A stretch of 64,000 nt of DNA, taken from Epiperipatus broadwayi (taxonomy: Eukaryota > Onychophora > Udeonychophora > Euonychophora > Peripatidae). The number at the start of each line of letters is the position of its first letter. The stretch's first letter is position 1. The notes beneath the pieces were generated by a model. It saw only the letters and a program-made list of their open reading frames with translations, had not been told where the DNA came from and did not search any database. The DNA is taken from NCBI GenBank assembly GCA_028023455.1, contig JAQFVV010012511.1, positions 1,488,165 through 1,552,164 of the forward strand, written 5' to 3'. Below are positions 29,641 to 41,505 of the stretch, piece after piece. The position numbers and the translations under genes are program-made.

Positions 29641-32600
29641 AATGTTTATTTGGAATAAAAATGATATGACAATTTCTAGTCTAATAAATTATTACTAATG
29701 ATCATTAAGGTATGTATTGGAAAAGTGCATAGTTGTGAGTGCAAGAATTTAGTACCTTTAGATTAAATTGCAATAGTTGAATATTGATAAATGCTGAGTA
29801 AGAATAATGAAAATATATGAGATTGTAACTAGCATAAAATGCATTTGGGGTCATTTATCTTTTTCAGATATCTTTATTCATTTAATTAAAGTATGTATAA
29901 TGAACTGAAAAGTATATCTCATTATAGTATGTATGTATTAACTCATTTATCCAATGGATAATCTAGTCAATATACATTCACCTTCCAAGTTCAATTTAAA
30001 TAGTATATGCATTAAATGCTAAGATCAAATTGCCATTATATTTTAAATGTTTTTATAAATAAGTGTGTTTTTGTAGGAATCAGGCTAAAATTATGAAATT
30101 TTCTACATTTTTACCTGATAAATCAGAGAAATAGATTATAGACAAGGCACTTGCTAATCGAGTTGTATCTAATCATTCACAGTTCCAAACTCAGCAATAC
30201 TTAAATTTATTTATAAAGATCTTGTGTGTTTAGTACATTTATCTTTATGCGCATAATCTAGGATTCAAAACTGGGCGAAATTTGGAGATTTTTTTCACCC
30301 CAATTAGATACAAGTTTAGGATTTTACTCTTAGATAATTGATACACAGTCAACCAATTAATTATGTAGTTATTGCTTCGCTAATGGTTATCCACTATTCT
30401 TAATAAGAAAGAAAAATGCTCCACACTTTCATCGTATGACTTTTGACTAGCATTGCAGATATAGATTTTGTTTCACTTTAGAGGAATATTAGTTTACTTG
30501 TGACATAGTTTGATAATTTTGCTTTTGTATAAACACAATCTTTCATTGTCATTTTTTAAAAATATGTTTAAATTATATTATATATGTATGTGAAGTATGC
30601 TAAATATGTTGAACACAGTAAAGATAACATTTTCACTAGATTTAGGTTGAGCCCTTTTGGAAAAGCATCTTCCGCATTCATGTCAAAAAAATTTGCATGA
30701 AGCAGTTTTTATAATTATTCCTCCCTCTCACCACAATTTGTCTGTATAAAAGTAATATTTACTTACACAAACTTGCGTATTAATTTGTAAAGATCTTTGG
30801 GTATCTGGATATATATGTGCACACATACATAGAAATATTTAATATTCTGCTTTATATATACACACACAAATTTTTAAATACAAATATGACTTCACACTCA
30901 TCTACATATAATAATTACTCATCGATTATAATAAAATAATGGATATGTAATTGTTGGAAATGTGACTGTCATTAAAAAGTGGTTCATTATTTAGAAGCTA
31001 TTTAAAAAGGAAGCTTCTTGACAGTGTTTTTCCTGTTAATTACTGCCACAGATTGCCGCCTATTACTGTATAAATTGTTTGTTTATTATAATAACTATAA
31101 AAGAGTGAAATAGCCTGTAGTTTTAGGCTGTTTTTCTAAATAAGAAAATTTAAAGTTAATTATTATAGTAAATACTTGAAAAATAATGTCTATTACAAAA
31201 ACAAACGTTATTTTAAAAATGTTGATTCTTTTTAGCTAGAAGATTAAGTAAACTGATTAGATTAAGTTAAAAGAAAAATAATTCTATAAAATAATCTTAA
31301 AACAATTAAATGATAATTAATATTATTTGTAGCTATCTAATTGATCTCTTGCAACTATATGAATACCATTTCTTCAGAATGAGAAAATAAAAAATAAAGC
31401 ACTATTGTGATGGAAGAGCAATTGATAGTTGAAAAACATAAGTCAACAGTTTTTTTTAAAAAAAAATAACGATTTATTTAAACAATTGATACAACTTTAT
31501 ACAATGATGATTACATGAATACCAAGCAATGTCCATAGCTAAATGAAAAGTGAATACATACACGATTGTTGGATCAATGCTTCAGTAGAATTCTAGATTG
31601 GACCATACTTTGTCCCAGTTGAACAATTATGCATGCCTCTTTGAGTGTTGAAAAGCACATCAAAATCTATAATAAGTATAAGTTTAAAATCAAGATATAA
31701 AGCAGAGACCAAGCAGGCTGGGAGAATGCTACAAGGTCAGTGATTCACTCCCAATCCATCAGTCTGAGCCCAAGTATCCCGAGATCTGTCCATCACTTTC
31801 TTATAAGTTAAGTCATTCAGTTCATGATTAAATATGTTAACTTTTATTGTTGAGGTAGATGGTGTGAACAGTTTTTATCAAATTGGATCACTTATCGACA
31901 ATAAAGGGTCCAAAATTCAAGAGTCTCATTGTAGATTAAGCTTGATAACGATTTTTGGATAAAAGGCCATATCTTTAAAAAGAAGATCAGAAATTATTTA
32001 AGTAATGCTATTTTCTGTGATGCGTGCATAAGTAAAATATTAAAGAAGACAGAAAAGATATTGATATATCATATTGAACTATGTGTCAGATAATATTTTT
32101 TAGAGTGCCATGGATAGTAAAATAATTAAACATGTAGATATTTGATCATATTAAAATCTGAAATCTGATCATGGATGAAAATTATTCTACTATAATCATA
32201 TTCTAAGCCAATTTTATTCTTTAAATTTTTATATCGTGATTCTATTATAAGCTAATTTTATTCATTTGAAACTTTATATAACTCTTGGAAATGAGAAACT
32301 TAGAATTTTTTTTTTTTTATAGTTGGGTCATCATCAATCTAGCTAGCTATTCTAATTTTGTTTGATAAATTGAGGTCCTAATTGTTATCTAGAGTACATA
32401 TCTCCAAAAAAAAAGATTTACAAATTAGAATACAATATGCATAATCCTTTTATCTGAACCACAGATGAATTTAAAATTGACTTGAAACTATAGGATATTA
32501 TTAAAGATATTTGTATATATGTGATAATATTTTATATTTATTACTGTGATAATATTTTATATTTATTACTAATAATTATTCATCTGCCCCTCTATCAGAA

Positions 32601-34050
32601 TTTATATTTAATTTTTAAATGTCTTGAATATACATTTTTTTCAGTGAAACCTGTTCATAGCAGTTAATCATATTGATGTATGCAGGAAATGGTTCTGGCA
32701 GAGATCTTCTCTGAATAGCTTTCTTTCACTAAATACAGTAAAGTAGCAAGAATGATCATACATGTTGGAAGAATAGATAACTTGAATATAATTGAAAAAG
32801 TTTGGAAATCTATAATTCAGAGGATAAAATAAGGAAATACAATCCACAATGTCTTCATCAGCTTGCAGATGTTTAGTAATTGGGTATTATTTCTCTATAA
32901 AAGCATTATAATGAACTTTACTCTTCAGAGACTATTTAAGATTGTTTTACCATTTATTTTTGTACAGAAATTGATAACTGTATTAGTGAAAAGAGGCATT
33001 GATCTGCACTAGGTTATTTACTTTATTATTATGTTACTTAAAAGAAGCAGATTGGTATTGGATTATGTTTACATTATTTATAGGATTTTTATTACTTTAT
33101 GCTTTTTTTTTCATGTTTACATGATTTAATGCAATATTATAATGATAGATTCTACCATTTAAGATATATGAATCATGGCACATGTCTCCTCAGTAACACA
33201 CTATATGACTACTTTTTTATATTTACCATATTCAATGATTATTCCATGATAATACTCTTTTATAATTCTAATATACTTTTTTACAATAGTAAATTTTACA
33301 ATGTTTATTAATAACAATAATATATATATTGACATTTCATTACAGTTATGAACTACTCATATGTACTATATTTTCAATAGCTTGTTTTATTATTTCTTTC
33401 TCTAATCAACATGTAAATAATATTTCTTTTTTAGAATCTAAGAATTATACATCTATCGAAGTCCCTCTAAACTCAATATCCATAGTTTGAAAAGATATTT
33501 AATAATAAAAAAAATTGAATTTATAAGTTTCACATGAGCATCATATATAAGGATCAATGATACCGTATGCAGTTGCGCAGAGTTCAAGAGTGCATTATCA
33601 TTGTGGGCATCATGCCATTGTGATAATTAATAAAATTTACATGTAAATGAGAATGTTTATATTTACAAATCATTCCATTATTAGAAACATTTTGATTGTG
33701 AATTTTTTTTATACTTAAATATAAGAGAATTATTTTTCATTTAGTTTTGTAACAAATAATTGGAATATGCTACTGTACATTTTATATACTTGATCACTGT
33801 AGTAAACTAAAATAGACTGGTGCCATGTTATCATAATGATCAACAAAATTTATATGTAAATAATCACTTTTATTTAAATATTTTAATTTATATAAAAAAT
33901 GACACATTACTATAAATAATTTATTTAAAATAAACTTATTTAAAAATATTGTCTCAAAATAATTAAGTAATTCTGTCATACCATGGACAACTTGTATAGT
34001 AGACAAGTTCATTTATTAGGCATATTTTATAAGCATAAGTATAATGTGTT
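29641..34050. other. AT-rich non-coding stretch
   Basis: No gene supported. A family B scrap (TTTGGGGTCATTTATCTTTTTC) lies near 29845-29870 and a 25-bp tandem duplication near 32521-32570. About 31540-31830 is slightly richer in GC and may be an unidentified repeat. Short hydrophobic open frames near 33099 and 33794 look fortuitous. Confidence 0.6.
32521..32570. repeat. 25-bp tandem duplication
   Basis: GTGATAATATTTTATATTTATTACT occurs twice in tandem (first 20 bases GTGATAATATTTTATATTTA). No other significance seen. Confidence 0.8.
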
Positions 34051-34054
34051 CAAA

Positions 34055-34135
34055 ATAGCATAATGGTAAAGTGTCAGACTTGAAAGTATAGGATCCTGGA
34101 TTAATTTTAGTCCTATATATTGGTATTATCTTTTG
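34055..34135 (+). mobile_element. Possible decayed tRNA-like SINE head
   Basis: TAGCATAATGG fits the pol III A-box consensus. About 45 bases downstream, GGATTAATTTTAGTCC resembles a decayed B box. Spacing and the GTCAGACTTGAAAG middle resemble a tRNA body. No poly-A tail or target duplication was recognised, so it may be a pseudo-tRNA. Confidence 0.35.
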
Positions 34136-34149
34136 TTCTTTTTACCAAT

Positions 34150-34790
34150 ATTATATAAGTAACTAGAGGGGTTTGAACTCAGAATTTTTTGTCTATTTAT
34201 TCTCTACTTCATCTCAAGCTACTGATACACATGATCACACATATGTGAAAAAGATACTTGATCCACAATATACATATTTTGTGCAGAATCAGCACTCATC
34301 AATTGGGCAAGATCATAATCTGGCACACACACATATATATATATAATCAGTGCTTGGTTGATTTTAAAATAGCAATTCCCAAAACTTTAATGGACAGGCT
34401 TCAGTCTTTTCATCCTTCCAATTATTCAACCATCCATTTCATCGAAAAACCAATGATGGAATGCTCAAAGCCCACCCCTCTCTTATTAATATATATATAG
34501 ATATGTAATGTTCCAATAACATGAGAGGTTATATTGATGTAACTTTTACATGGGTATGACTACAATATCAAATCCAATAAGGGCTATGAATGTTCCATCA
34601 TTGGTTTTTCAATGAAATAGGTGGTTGGATAGTTGGAAGGGAAGAAGATTGAAGCCTGTCCATTAAAGTTTGAAGAATCTCTATCTTAATATAACTAATT
34701 GTATATATGTGTGGGAGGTTACAATCTGGTCCAATTGGTAAGTGCTGGTTTTGCATGAAATACATACATGTACCAAGATCGTAGTTGGTA
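34150..34790. mobile_element. Fold-back family B element, longest copy
   Basis: Outer inverted arms (about 34230-34320 and 34715-34780) carry family B ends. The inner inverted pair (about 34375-34475 against 34585-34680) contains TTTAATGGACAGGCTTCA and its complement. TA/CA microsatellites lie at the arm junctions. Several ATG-initiated short frames overlap it but none is gene-like. The nested arms suggest a 600-bp unit with a palindromic core, also partly seen at 22262-22760. Confidence 0.72.
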
Positions 34791-35149
34791 CATAATAATT
34801 TTATCTAAAAAATTAGTAAAACAAAAATCTTTTGTTAAAAGAGAATAAGATTTAAAAGTCAAATAGTTTTCTAGTATTAGTTTTGAAATAAAAGTTACAA
34901 TTAATTAATTAGAAGGGAGAGGGGTTTTCTTTAGAAACTCAAACTAAAAATTAAACTAAAAGTTTTATAAAAGGAAGTAAAGAGTTTATTATTATTAGTT
35001 GAAAGTTGATTTTCAAGTTTAAAATATAAATCTCTTTTTATTTAAGCTAGAGAAAAGGTAATCTTAAAACTAGTATTGAGTCTAAATGAATTATATATGT
35101 GCATAAATGATTAATATAAGTTTGTTAGTAAAATATATATATGCTATGA
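34791..35149. other. AT-rich spacer
   Basis: No gene seen. Confidence 0.65.
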
Positions 35150-36000
35150 TAAATAATGGATGCGTAATAAATGTTAAAAAAATAAATGAAAATCAAAAAT
35201 ATAAAACAACAAGTTCAGCGGTGGCTACTAATTAAAAATAAAAAACAACACGTTTGTGATGGCTACTAATTAAAATACCCAACAACAAGATTAAAAAGGA
35301 TTAGCTACCAATGAAAGGAATTTTGACAACAGACATTGCCGGAGGATATCAAAATGAAAACATGCATCATGTATAAATAGCCAATTTTTTATCGGACATT
35401 TAGTCAAGCCAGATCAGTTCGGTCGAGTCAGTTGCATAGAGTTGAGTTCAGTTCATTCAGTTAGAAATGCAGTATTAGTTGCCATCAGAAACATGTGGCT
35501 GTCTCGATCCTGGAGTCTAGAAAAACAGCAAGACCTACCCGTGAAAATAATGTCTGCGTAACAGCTTGAAGAATCTCCATCAATATCTAACTGTCTCCAA
35601 GAATAATACCAACTAATAAGCATCAAATCTCCACAAGAAACATCAAATCTAACTGGTTAGAGATATCTCATTAGAAGCAGCAAACAGCAAGATGCACCTA
35701 TGTTCTAAAATCCTAGGTAAAACATTTTCTTATATTCATTTATAAAGTAGCCATTGCATTCATGTGATTCCTCCAAGAGTCAAATTATATGAACTCTATA
35801 GCACATAAAAATGAACTATTAATTTGTGTGTTCTAAATGTCAAATACTATTTAACGCTTTATTATATATGTCAGTGTGTGAATGAATATGTGTGTGATCA
35901 TTATATAAATACTAGTGTTCTGTTATTAAAATTTATAAAAGTATTTAAAATTAAGTGTTAATTAAATAAATTGTCTTTAAACTTAAGTTTTATTTTGTCA
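35150..36000 (+). mobile_element. Possible solo LTR (Ty3-like)
   Basis: The layout resembles an LTR. Three degenerate direct repeats of about 38 bp (35205-35320, each with GGCTACTAATTAAAA-like cores) lie upstream of a TATA box (TGTATAAATAG, near 35370). About 30 bases later begins a GC-richer, R-like leader with repeated CAGTT/GAGT motifs. AATAAA at about 35965 precedes a T-rich end near 35990. Flanking TSD, primer-binding site and internal genes were not found, so boundaries are rough. A host promoter plus first exon is the alternative, since CTAGGTAAAAC near 35720 could be a splice donor. Confidence 0.35.
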
Positions 36001-36404
36001 GTCAATTCCTTTTTACCAATTCTTTTATCAATTCTTTTCACCACTAATTTTGTATAATTTTGTTATTGAATTAAAAAAAATAGACTGAACTAGTTAAGGG
36101 ATTGTTTTGAGCACTGGATTATGAGCATACTGTCTGAACATGTTAGTCTTAGACTAGCTGGCACCCAGGGTTTACTCCAAAACAAATAAAGTGTTTGGAT
36201 AGTAGGGGTTTGAATCTAGCAGCCGAGGTGGACCATGATCTGATCGTGGGTATTGTTGATAGTTAAAGCTATCAATAATATTTTCCACTTTGCTTGAACA
36301 TGCTGTTTTGTTCACGTAATATTTATAATTAAATAAAATTATAAATGTATTATAAAGAAGTTTGTAACCAGCCAAAACATTTGCAGAATAAGTAAGATCT
36401 TCTG
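36001..36404. other. AT-rich spacer
   Basis: No gene seen. A weak tRNA-like stretch near 36140-36260 is not supported. Confidence 0.6.
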
Positions 36405-36545
36405 CGGATCAAACTCAGTATAATATATTGGGATCATGTATCTTTTTCACATGTATATAGTCTTGTGCATTGATTGCTTGAGATGGATTGGATATTGAAT
36501 AGACTGAAAAATTTTGAGTTCATTTCCCTCTAATTACATATATAT
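36405..36545. mobile_element. Fold-back family B, single-arm fragment
   Basis: It matches one arm of family B (GGGATCATGTATCTTTTTC, then an ACATGTATATAGTC-like stretch). The opposite arm is absent. Confidence 0.65.
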
Positions 36546-36717
36546 AAGAAACTTTCAGTATAAGCAAATTACACACTGCTTTAAAATAATATTATATATA
36601 TATTTTACTACTATAATTTGTTTTTTTGGTGTTTTACTAATCAGTTTTTTTTTTTGGAATTAAACTGTCATGAGATTTTTTATCTAGATAAAAACTTGTA
36701 ACTGATTCATAATACAA

Positions 36718-37500
36718 AACATTAAAATGAAGAACAAATGCATGTTAATGGCTTCTAAAAATTTCTTGAATAAACAATATTGATATCAAAATTTAAAATG
36801 TTGGACTGAATAATATGCATATAATAAAAACAATGAATACATAAATTAAATTATGTATATATTTTATTATTGAAGGAATAGAATTTTGTTAATAGAAAAA
36901 GTAAACAATTATACATAAGAGATTCTGAAATAAATTAAAAGTAATTAATTAATTTTTAAATAAACAAGAACTATTTTTAACAAACTAATTGACATACTGG
37001 TTAAAGTTGACTTAATAAATCTAAGAGTTATATCAGCCTTGTTATAACTATTGTACTGCAGAAAATGTAATGTAAACATGCTGTTATGTAAGGAATAAAG
37101 AAAAAGGACTATCTTTTCTTTTCACAATGGGAGACAAAACTGGAAGATTGTTCAGACTTTGGAGGCTATGCTGTCAAAGACAGAAGAGTTAATATGTAAA
37201 TAAAAAGACAAATAATGTAAATAATTAAAAAAATATTGTTTCTGATTTTGGGTTTGCCAACCCAGTTGCTTTAGCTACATAATTCAAATTCAAGGAAAAC
37301 AGAATTAATAAAAAACAACTTTTTAAAAAAAGATGTGACAAAATATTTAATTCTAAACATATTTGATAATATCAATATTTTAATCTAGTCTGTTAAATAT
37401 GATAGCCATATAACATCATTTGACAACCCTTATAAATGATCTCTTTATTGGGAAGTGCATAAAACAGTTGTTTAGCAGAACAAACCAAGTATTTAATTTT
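36718..37500 (+). repeat. Ancient tandem duplication, unit 1
   Basis: About 36718-37250 aligns with 37530-37625 followed by 38290-38770, in the same order and orientation. Shared blocks include AATGCATRTTAATGGCTT, AAATCTAAGAGTTAYAT and TTGTTATAACTATTGTACT. Identity looks moderate, with indels, so the duplication is old. No long open frame; what was duplicated is unknown. Confidence 0.7.
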
Positions 37501-37636
37501 TTAAAAATAGTTACCAGCATAACTTAACATTAAAATAAAGTGCAAATGCATATTAATGGCTTTTAAAAATTTATCAAATAAGCAATATAAATATGAAAAT
37601 TTAAAATGTCAAACTGTATATATTGTTAATATTTTT

Positions 37637-37812
37637 TAAACCATCAAACATTACATAATCACTATTCTTTATGCTTACACAAGCTGGTTACACATAGGTA
37701 AAACTCTTTATATGGTAGTGCCACTTGATGCAAACCTTTCTGCATTCATTGATTACTCTGGCTTGCACTGATTGGTGCTACTAAATGGAGAGTTTTGCCT
37801 GTGTGATATTTT
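37637..37812. mobile_element. Fold-back family A element, small diverged copy
   Basis: The TIR-like arms 37696-37724 and 37774-37800 (AAAACTCT...GGTAGTGCCAC and its complement) flank a short core with CATTCATTGATTACTCTGG. The left flank carries the family's ATTACATAATCACTATTC outer sequence. Confidence 0.72.
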
Positions 37813-37865
37813 TTTTTATTAGTCATTCATTAGACTAGAAATTATCAAATAATAAATAATATTTC

Positions 37866-38190
37866 TATGGTATAATTTTTACTACCTCACTCTCATGCAA
37901 GATAGGAACCGGTTTCTGGCCACTTTTAGACCATATGGAGGTTTGTAATCATAAACATATGACCACGGACATGTAAAAAGATGTATGATCCCCAAGATGC
38001 ATATTTTATGCTGAACCAGCATTCATCAGTGGGCCAATTTATGAGTACTGGCCCAGCATGAAGTATGCATGTTGGGGGTCATACATCTCTTTCACATGTC
38101 TGCGATCATATGATTACACACCTCTACAAGGTGTTAAGAGTAGGTAGAAACCAATCCCTATCTTATGTGAGAGTGGTGTAATGAAAATTA
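37866..38190. mobile_element. Fold-back family B element, full-length palindrome
   Basis: The whole segment is an imperfect palindrome of about 310 bp centred near 38030. The outer arms read CACTCTCATGCAAGATAGG and complement; the inner arms carry the family B signature ATGCTGAACCAGCATTCATC and complement. There is almost no loop. It sits inside unit 2 of the tandem duplication. Confidence 0.8.
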
Positions 38191-38300
38191 TGCTACAGAT
38201 ATATTATTCATTATAATGTAATATGCATATAATAAAAGGTGTAATGAAAATTATGCTACAGATATATTATTCATTATAATGTAATATGCATATAATAAAA
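38175..38300 (+). repeat. Exact 63-bp tandem duplication
   Basis: The 63-bp unit starting GGTGTAATGAAAATTATGCT occurs at 38175-38237 and again at 38238-38300 without a visible difference. It begins at the right edge of the family B palindrome, so insertion or repair there may have produced it. The identity implies a recent event. Confidence 0.9.
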
Positions 38301-38884
38301 ATTAACAAATATATAAATTAAATAATAGGGTAAATATTTCATTCTTGAAGAAATATAACTTTGTTAAAAGGAAATGTAAATTTTATGCATGAAAGTTTCT
38401 GAATTAAATTAAAAGTAACTAATTAATGAGTTTTCACACAAACAAGAATTACTACTAATAAACTAAATGACATACCAGTTTAAAGTTCACCTAGTAAATC
38501 TAAGAGTTACATTAGCTTGTTATAACTATTGTACTCTAAAAAGATAATGGAGACAAGTCATTATGTAAGAAGTAAAGAAAACTGCTCTTTTTTATCTTTG
38601 CAATGTGTCTCTGTGTGTGGGGGTGGAGGTGGGGGTGGGAGGCAGCATTGCAAGATTGTCCAGATTTCAGAGACTAAACTACCAAAGTCAGGAGAGTTAA
38701 TATATAACTAAAAAAAGTGAAAGTGTAAATAATGCAACAATTATAATTATTTATGGTATAGTGTTTCTGCATCTTTTTTATTAAATAAAAAATATATAGA
38801 AATTCATTGTGTTTTAATTTACAAATGTTATTTTATGGGATTAGGGACATTGGAATTTAACTTGCACAAAGATGCTTCTTTCTA

Positions 38885-40200
38885 AACAAGACAAAACTCT
38901 CCATACAGTAGTGCTACCCTGTGCCAACCAGAGTAATCATTGGATGCCAGAAGGCTTGTGCATAAAAGCCCTATCTAATGCCTACTCATCCAATATCCTG
39001 AGACTAGTTTCTGGCTTGTGGCCTTCGTCAGTGAGGAGCTTTGGATCTGAGAGTACTGCACCTAGATGTTAGGATCAAATGCAACCCTCCAGCAACCACC
39101 TTTTATCTCAACTATAAAACTATGAGAATGAAATTGGGAAAACATAAAAATATTTTCAATCTAAGCTCAACAGCCTATATAGTCATCTGAACTCAGTTCA
39201 GCACTCATACATTTTAGTGTCTTTGACTCTTTAACAACCATAGCCACCACCATCCTATTAGGCAGGATTGGTGTGAAACCATTAAGCATCACATGATCAC
39301 TATCTCTTATATTAGCACATAATTGTTTATAAACAATGCAAAACTCTCCATACAGTAGTGCCAGCCTATGCCAACCAGAGTAATCAATGGATGCCAGAAG
39401 GCTTGTGCATAAAATCCCTATCTAATGCCTACTCATCCAATATCTCTAGACTAGTTCTGGCTTGTGGCCTTTATCAGTGAGGAGCTTTGAATCTGAGAGC
39501 ACTGCACCTAGATCTTAGAACCTAATGCAACTCTCCAGCAACAACCTTTTATCTCTACTTAACTATAAAACTATGAGAATGAAATTGAAAACACAAAAAT
39601 ATTTTCAATCTAAGCTCAATAGCCTAACTAGTCAGAAACTAGTCTGGGGATAATGGATGAGTAGGCATTAGATAGGGATTTTATGCACAAGCCTTCTGGC
39701 ATCCATTGATTACTCTGGTTGACACAGGGTGACACTATTGTATGGAGAGTTTTGCCTTGTTTATAAACCATTATGTCCTAGTATAAGAGATGGTGATCAT
39801 GTGATGCTTAATGGTTTAACACCAATCCTGCCTAATAGGATAGTGGTGGCTATGATTGTTACAGAGCCAAAGACATCAAAATGTATGGGTGCTGAACTGA
39901 GTTCAGACTCATATGACTATATAGGCTATTGAGCTTAGATTGAAAATATTGTGTCTTCAATTTCATTCTCATAGTTTTATAGTTAAGTAGAGATAAAAGG
40001 TGTTTGCTGGAGGGTTGCATTAGATCCTAAGATCTAGGTGCAATGCTCTCAAATGCAAAGCTCCTCACTGACAAAGGCCACAAGCCAGAAACTACTCTGG
40101 GGATATTGAATGAGTAGGCATTAGATAGGGATTTTATTCACAACAATTATGTGCTAGTATAAAAGATGGTGATCATGTGATGCTTAATGGTTTAATGCTT
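38885..40200. mobile_element. Fold-back family A compound array
   Basis: The family A unit is repeated directly with a period near 447 bp (CAAAACTCTCC at 38892 and 39339). An inverted copy follows (about 39632-39755) and continues, still inverted, through about 40112. A last short outer segment is repeated at 40141-40200. Unit parts include the TIR-like end, CAATGGATGCCAGAAGG, GACTAGTTTCTGGC, a GAGCACTGCACC segment and the outer ATCACATGATCACTATCTC. Open frames at 38872-39072 and 39729-39932 lie within repeat DNA and are not considered genes. Confidence 0.78.
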
Positions 40201-41497
40201 CTTTCCCATACATCGCCCTGGTCATAACCAACATGAAATATCTTTTATCCAGTCATTTTTTTTATTTTACACTTTCAGTTCATCATAAGGTTGCTCGTTT
40301 TCTTTTCAGACTTATTACTGCATAGTCTTTTTTATAATTGCATTATACTGTCATTTTTTGAATGATTATATAAACTTGACTATGAATCCACAAGAACGTA
40401 AATCACATGTTGACCCTTAAGTCTGTTTATTTTACATCTTGTGATGCTGTCTTTCATCTTTTCTTTTTTTCTAAAAATATTACTTTTTGAAAAACGTCAA
40501 CACTTCACGTTGTAAATCTCTAATGTAATTTTATCATCATTGATAACAACTTGGGAATGTCTTTCATTTTCTGAGATAATTAATTGCATACAGCTAATGC
40601 TTAAATAAGCAACTTTTTAAAAAAAAATAATAAGAGATGTTGTTAATTATAACAACCAAAAACAATAACTTGATGTAAATAAAGTGCAATTTCTTAGAAT
40701 TTGAGAATGTAAGATAATGAGGTTGAATTTTACGTTTTTGTTATTTGCAATTTAATCTTATGCTTTAGATCTGAAATAGTTTCATTTCAAAGGTATAGAA
40801 TCTCTAAAGAGCAACATTTTAAAATTCAATTATTACTCGCTAGTAAGAAAATTATTTAGAATTTTCAATGTAAGTTTTAAAAATATTATAAAGGAATATT
40901 TTTTTATTTATTTAAAAGTAATATTCTTTATCAAAACCAATGAAATTTACATAATTATTAAGGTTATATTAAGTTTCTCTAACATTTCTTCAACTACTGT
41001 CATAAATATTATAAAGGAATTATAAACATAATTTTATGTAAAATAGGACAATTAAAATATATTATCAATAGTGTATTATTATTTAAAAAAAGAATTATCA
41101 AAACTATAATAATAGTTACGAATTAAATAGATATTTTATTGTAATTTAATAACTTTTCTTTGATTCATTCGTCCACAGCAATTATTAAATGTATATGAAC
41201 ATTCCAACTCTAATAATAAAGCAGCTACAATAAAGACAATAAATAAAAGAAAAAATGAAGTATTGGAGTCCGAATTGCTGTGTAAATAAAGAACGGAAAT
41301 GTGGATGTAGAAGCATATAAATCCATTGTGCAATTAGTGCAGGGAGTTAAACCAATGGTATAAGCAACTCATATGACCTGGTTTTGAACTTAACCAAGTT
41401 ACTGAAAACTGTAAAGGTAATAATGATTATTTTAATTATTAAATTAATAACTAGAAAATTAAGTTTCAATGAGTATAACTAATTCATCATTCTTTGC
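40201..41497. other. AT-rich stretch, weak exon-like segment
   Basis: No supported gene. An acceptor-like tract ending CAG at 41176-41178 precedes 36 open codons ending TAA at 41287-41289. This is suggestive only and is treated under findings. Confidence 0.55.
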
Positions 41498-41505
41498 CAT
41501 TAAAG

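Larger units (their letters stand above)
37530..38770 (+). repeat. Ancient tandem duplication, unit 2, split by MITEs
   Basis: The second copy of the 36718-37250 unit. Its left end (37530-37625) is separated from the remainder (about 38200-38770) by a family A element (37637-37812), a family B palindrome (37866-38190) and a local 63-bp duplication. The insertions therefore postdate the duplication. Unit 2 also contains a G-rich tract (38619-38640) absent from unit 1. Confidence 0.68.

Noticed and set aside
33435-33490. Acceptor-like TTTCTTTTTTAG followed by a short open frame
   Set aside because: Only 11 to 17 codons open; such combinations are common by chance in AT-rich DNA.
38872-39932. 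Open frames of 66-67 codons with ordinary-looking composition
   Set aside because: They lie wholly inside fold-back family A units and differ between copies.
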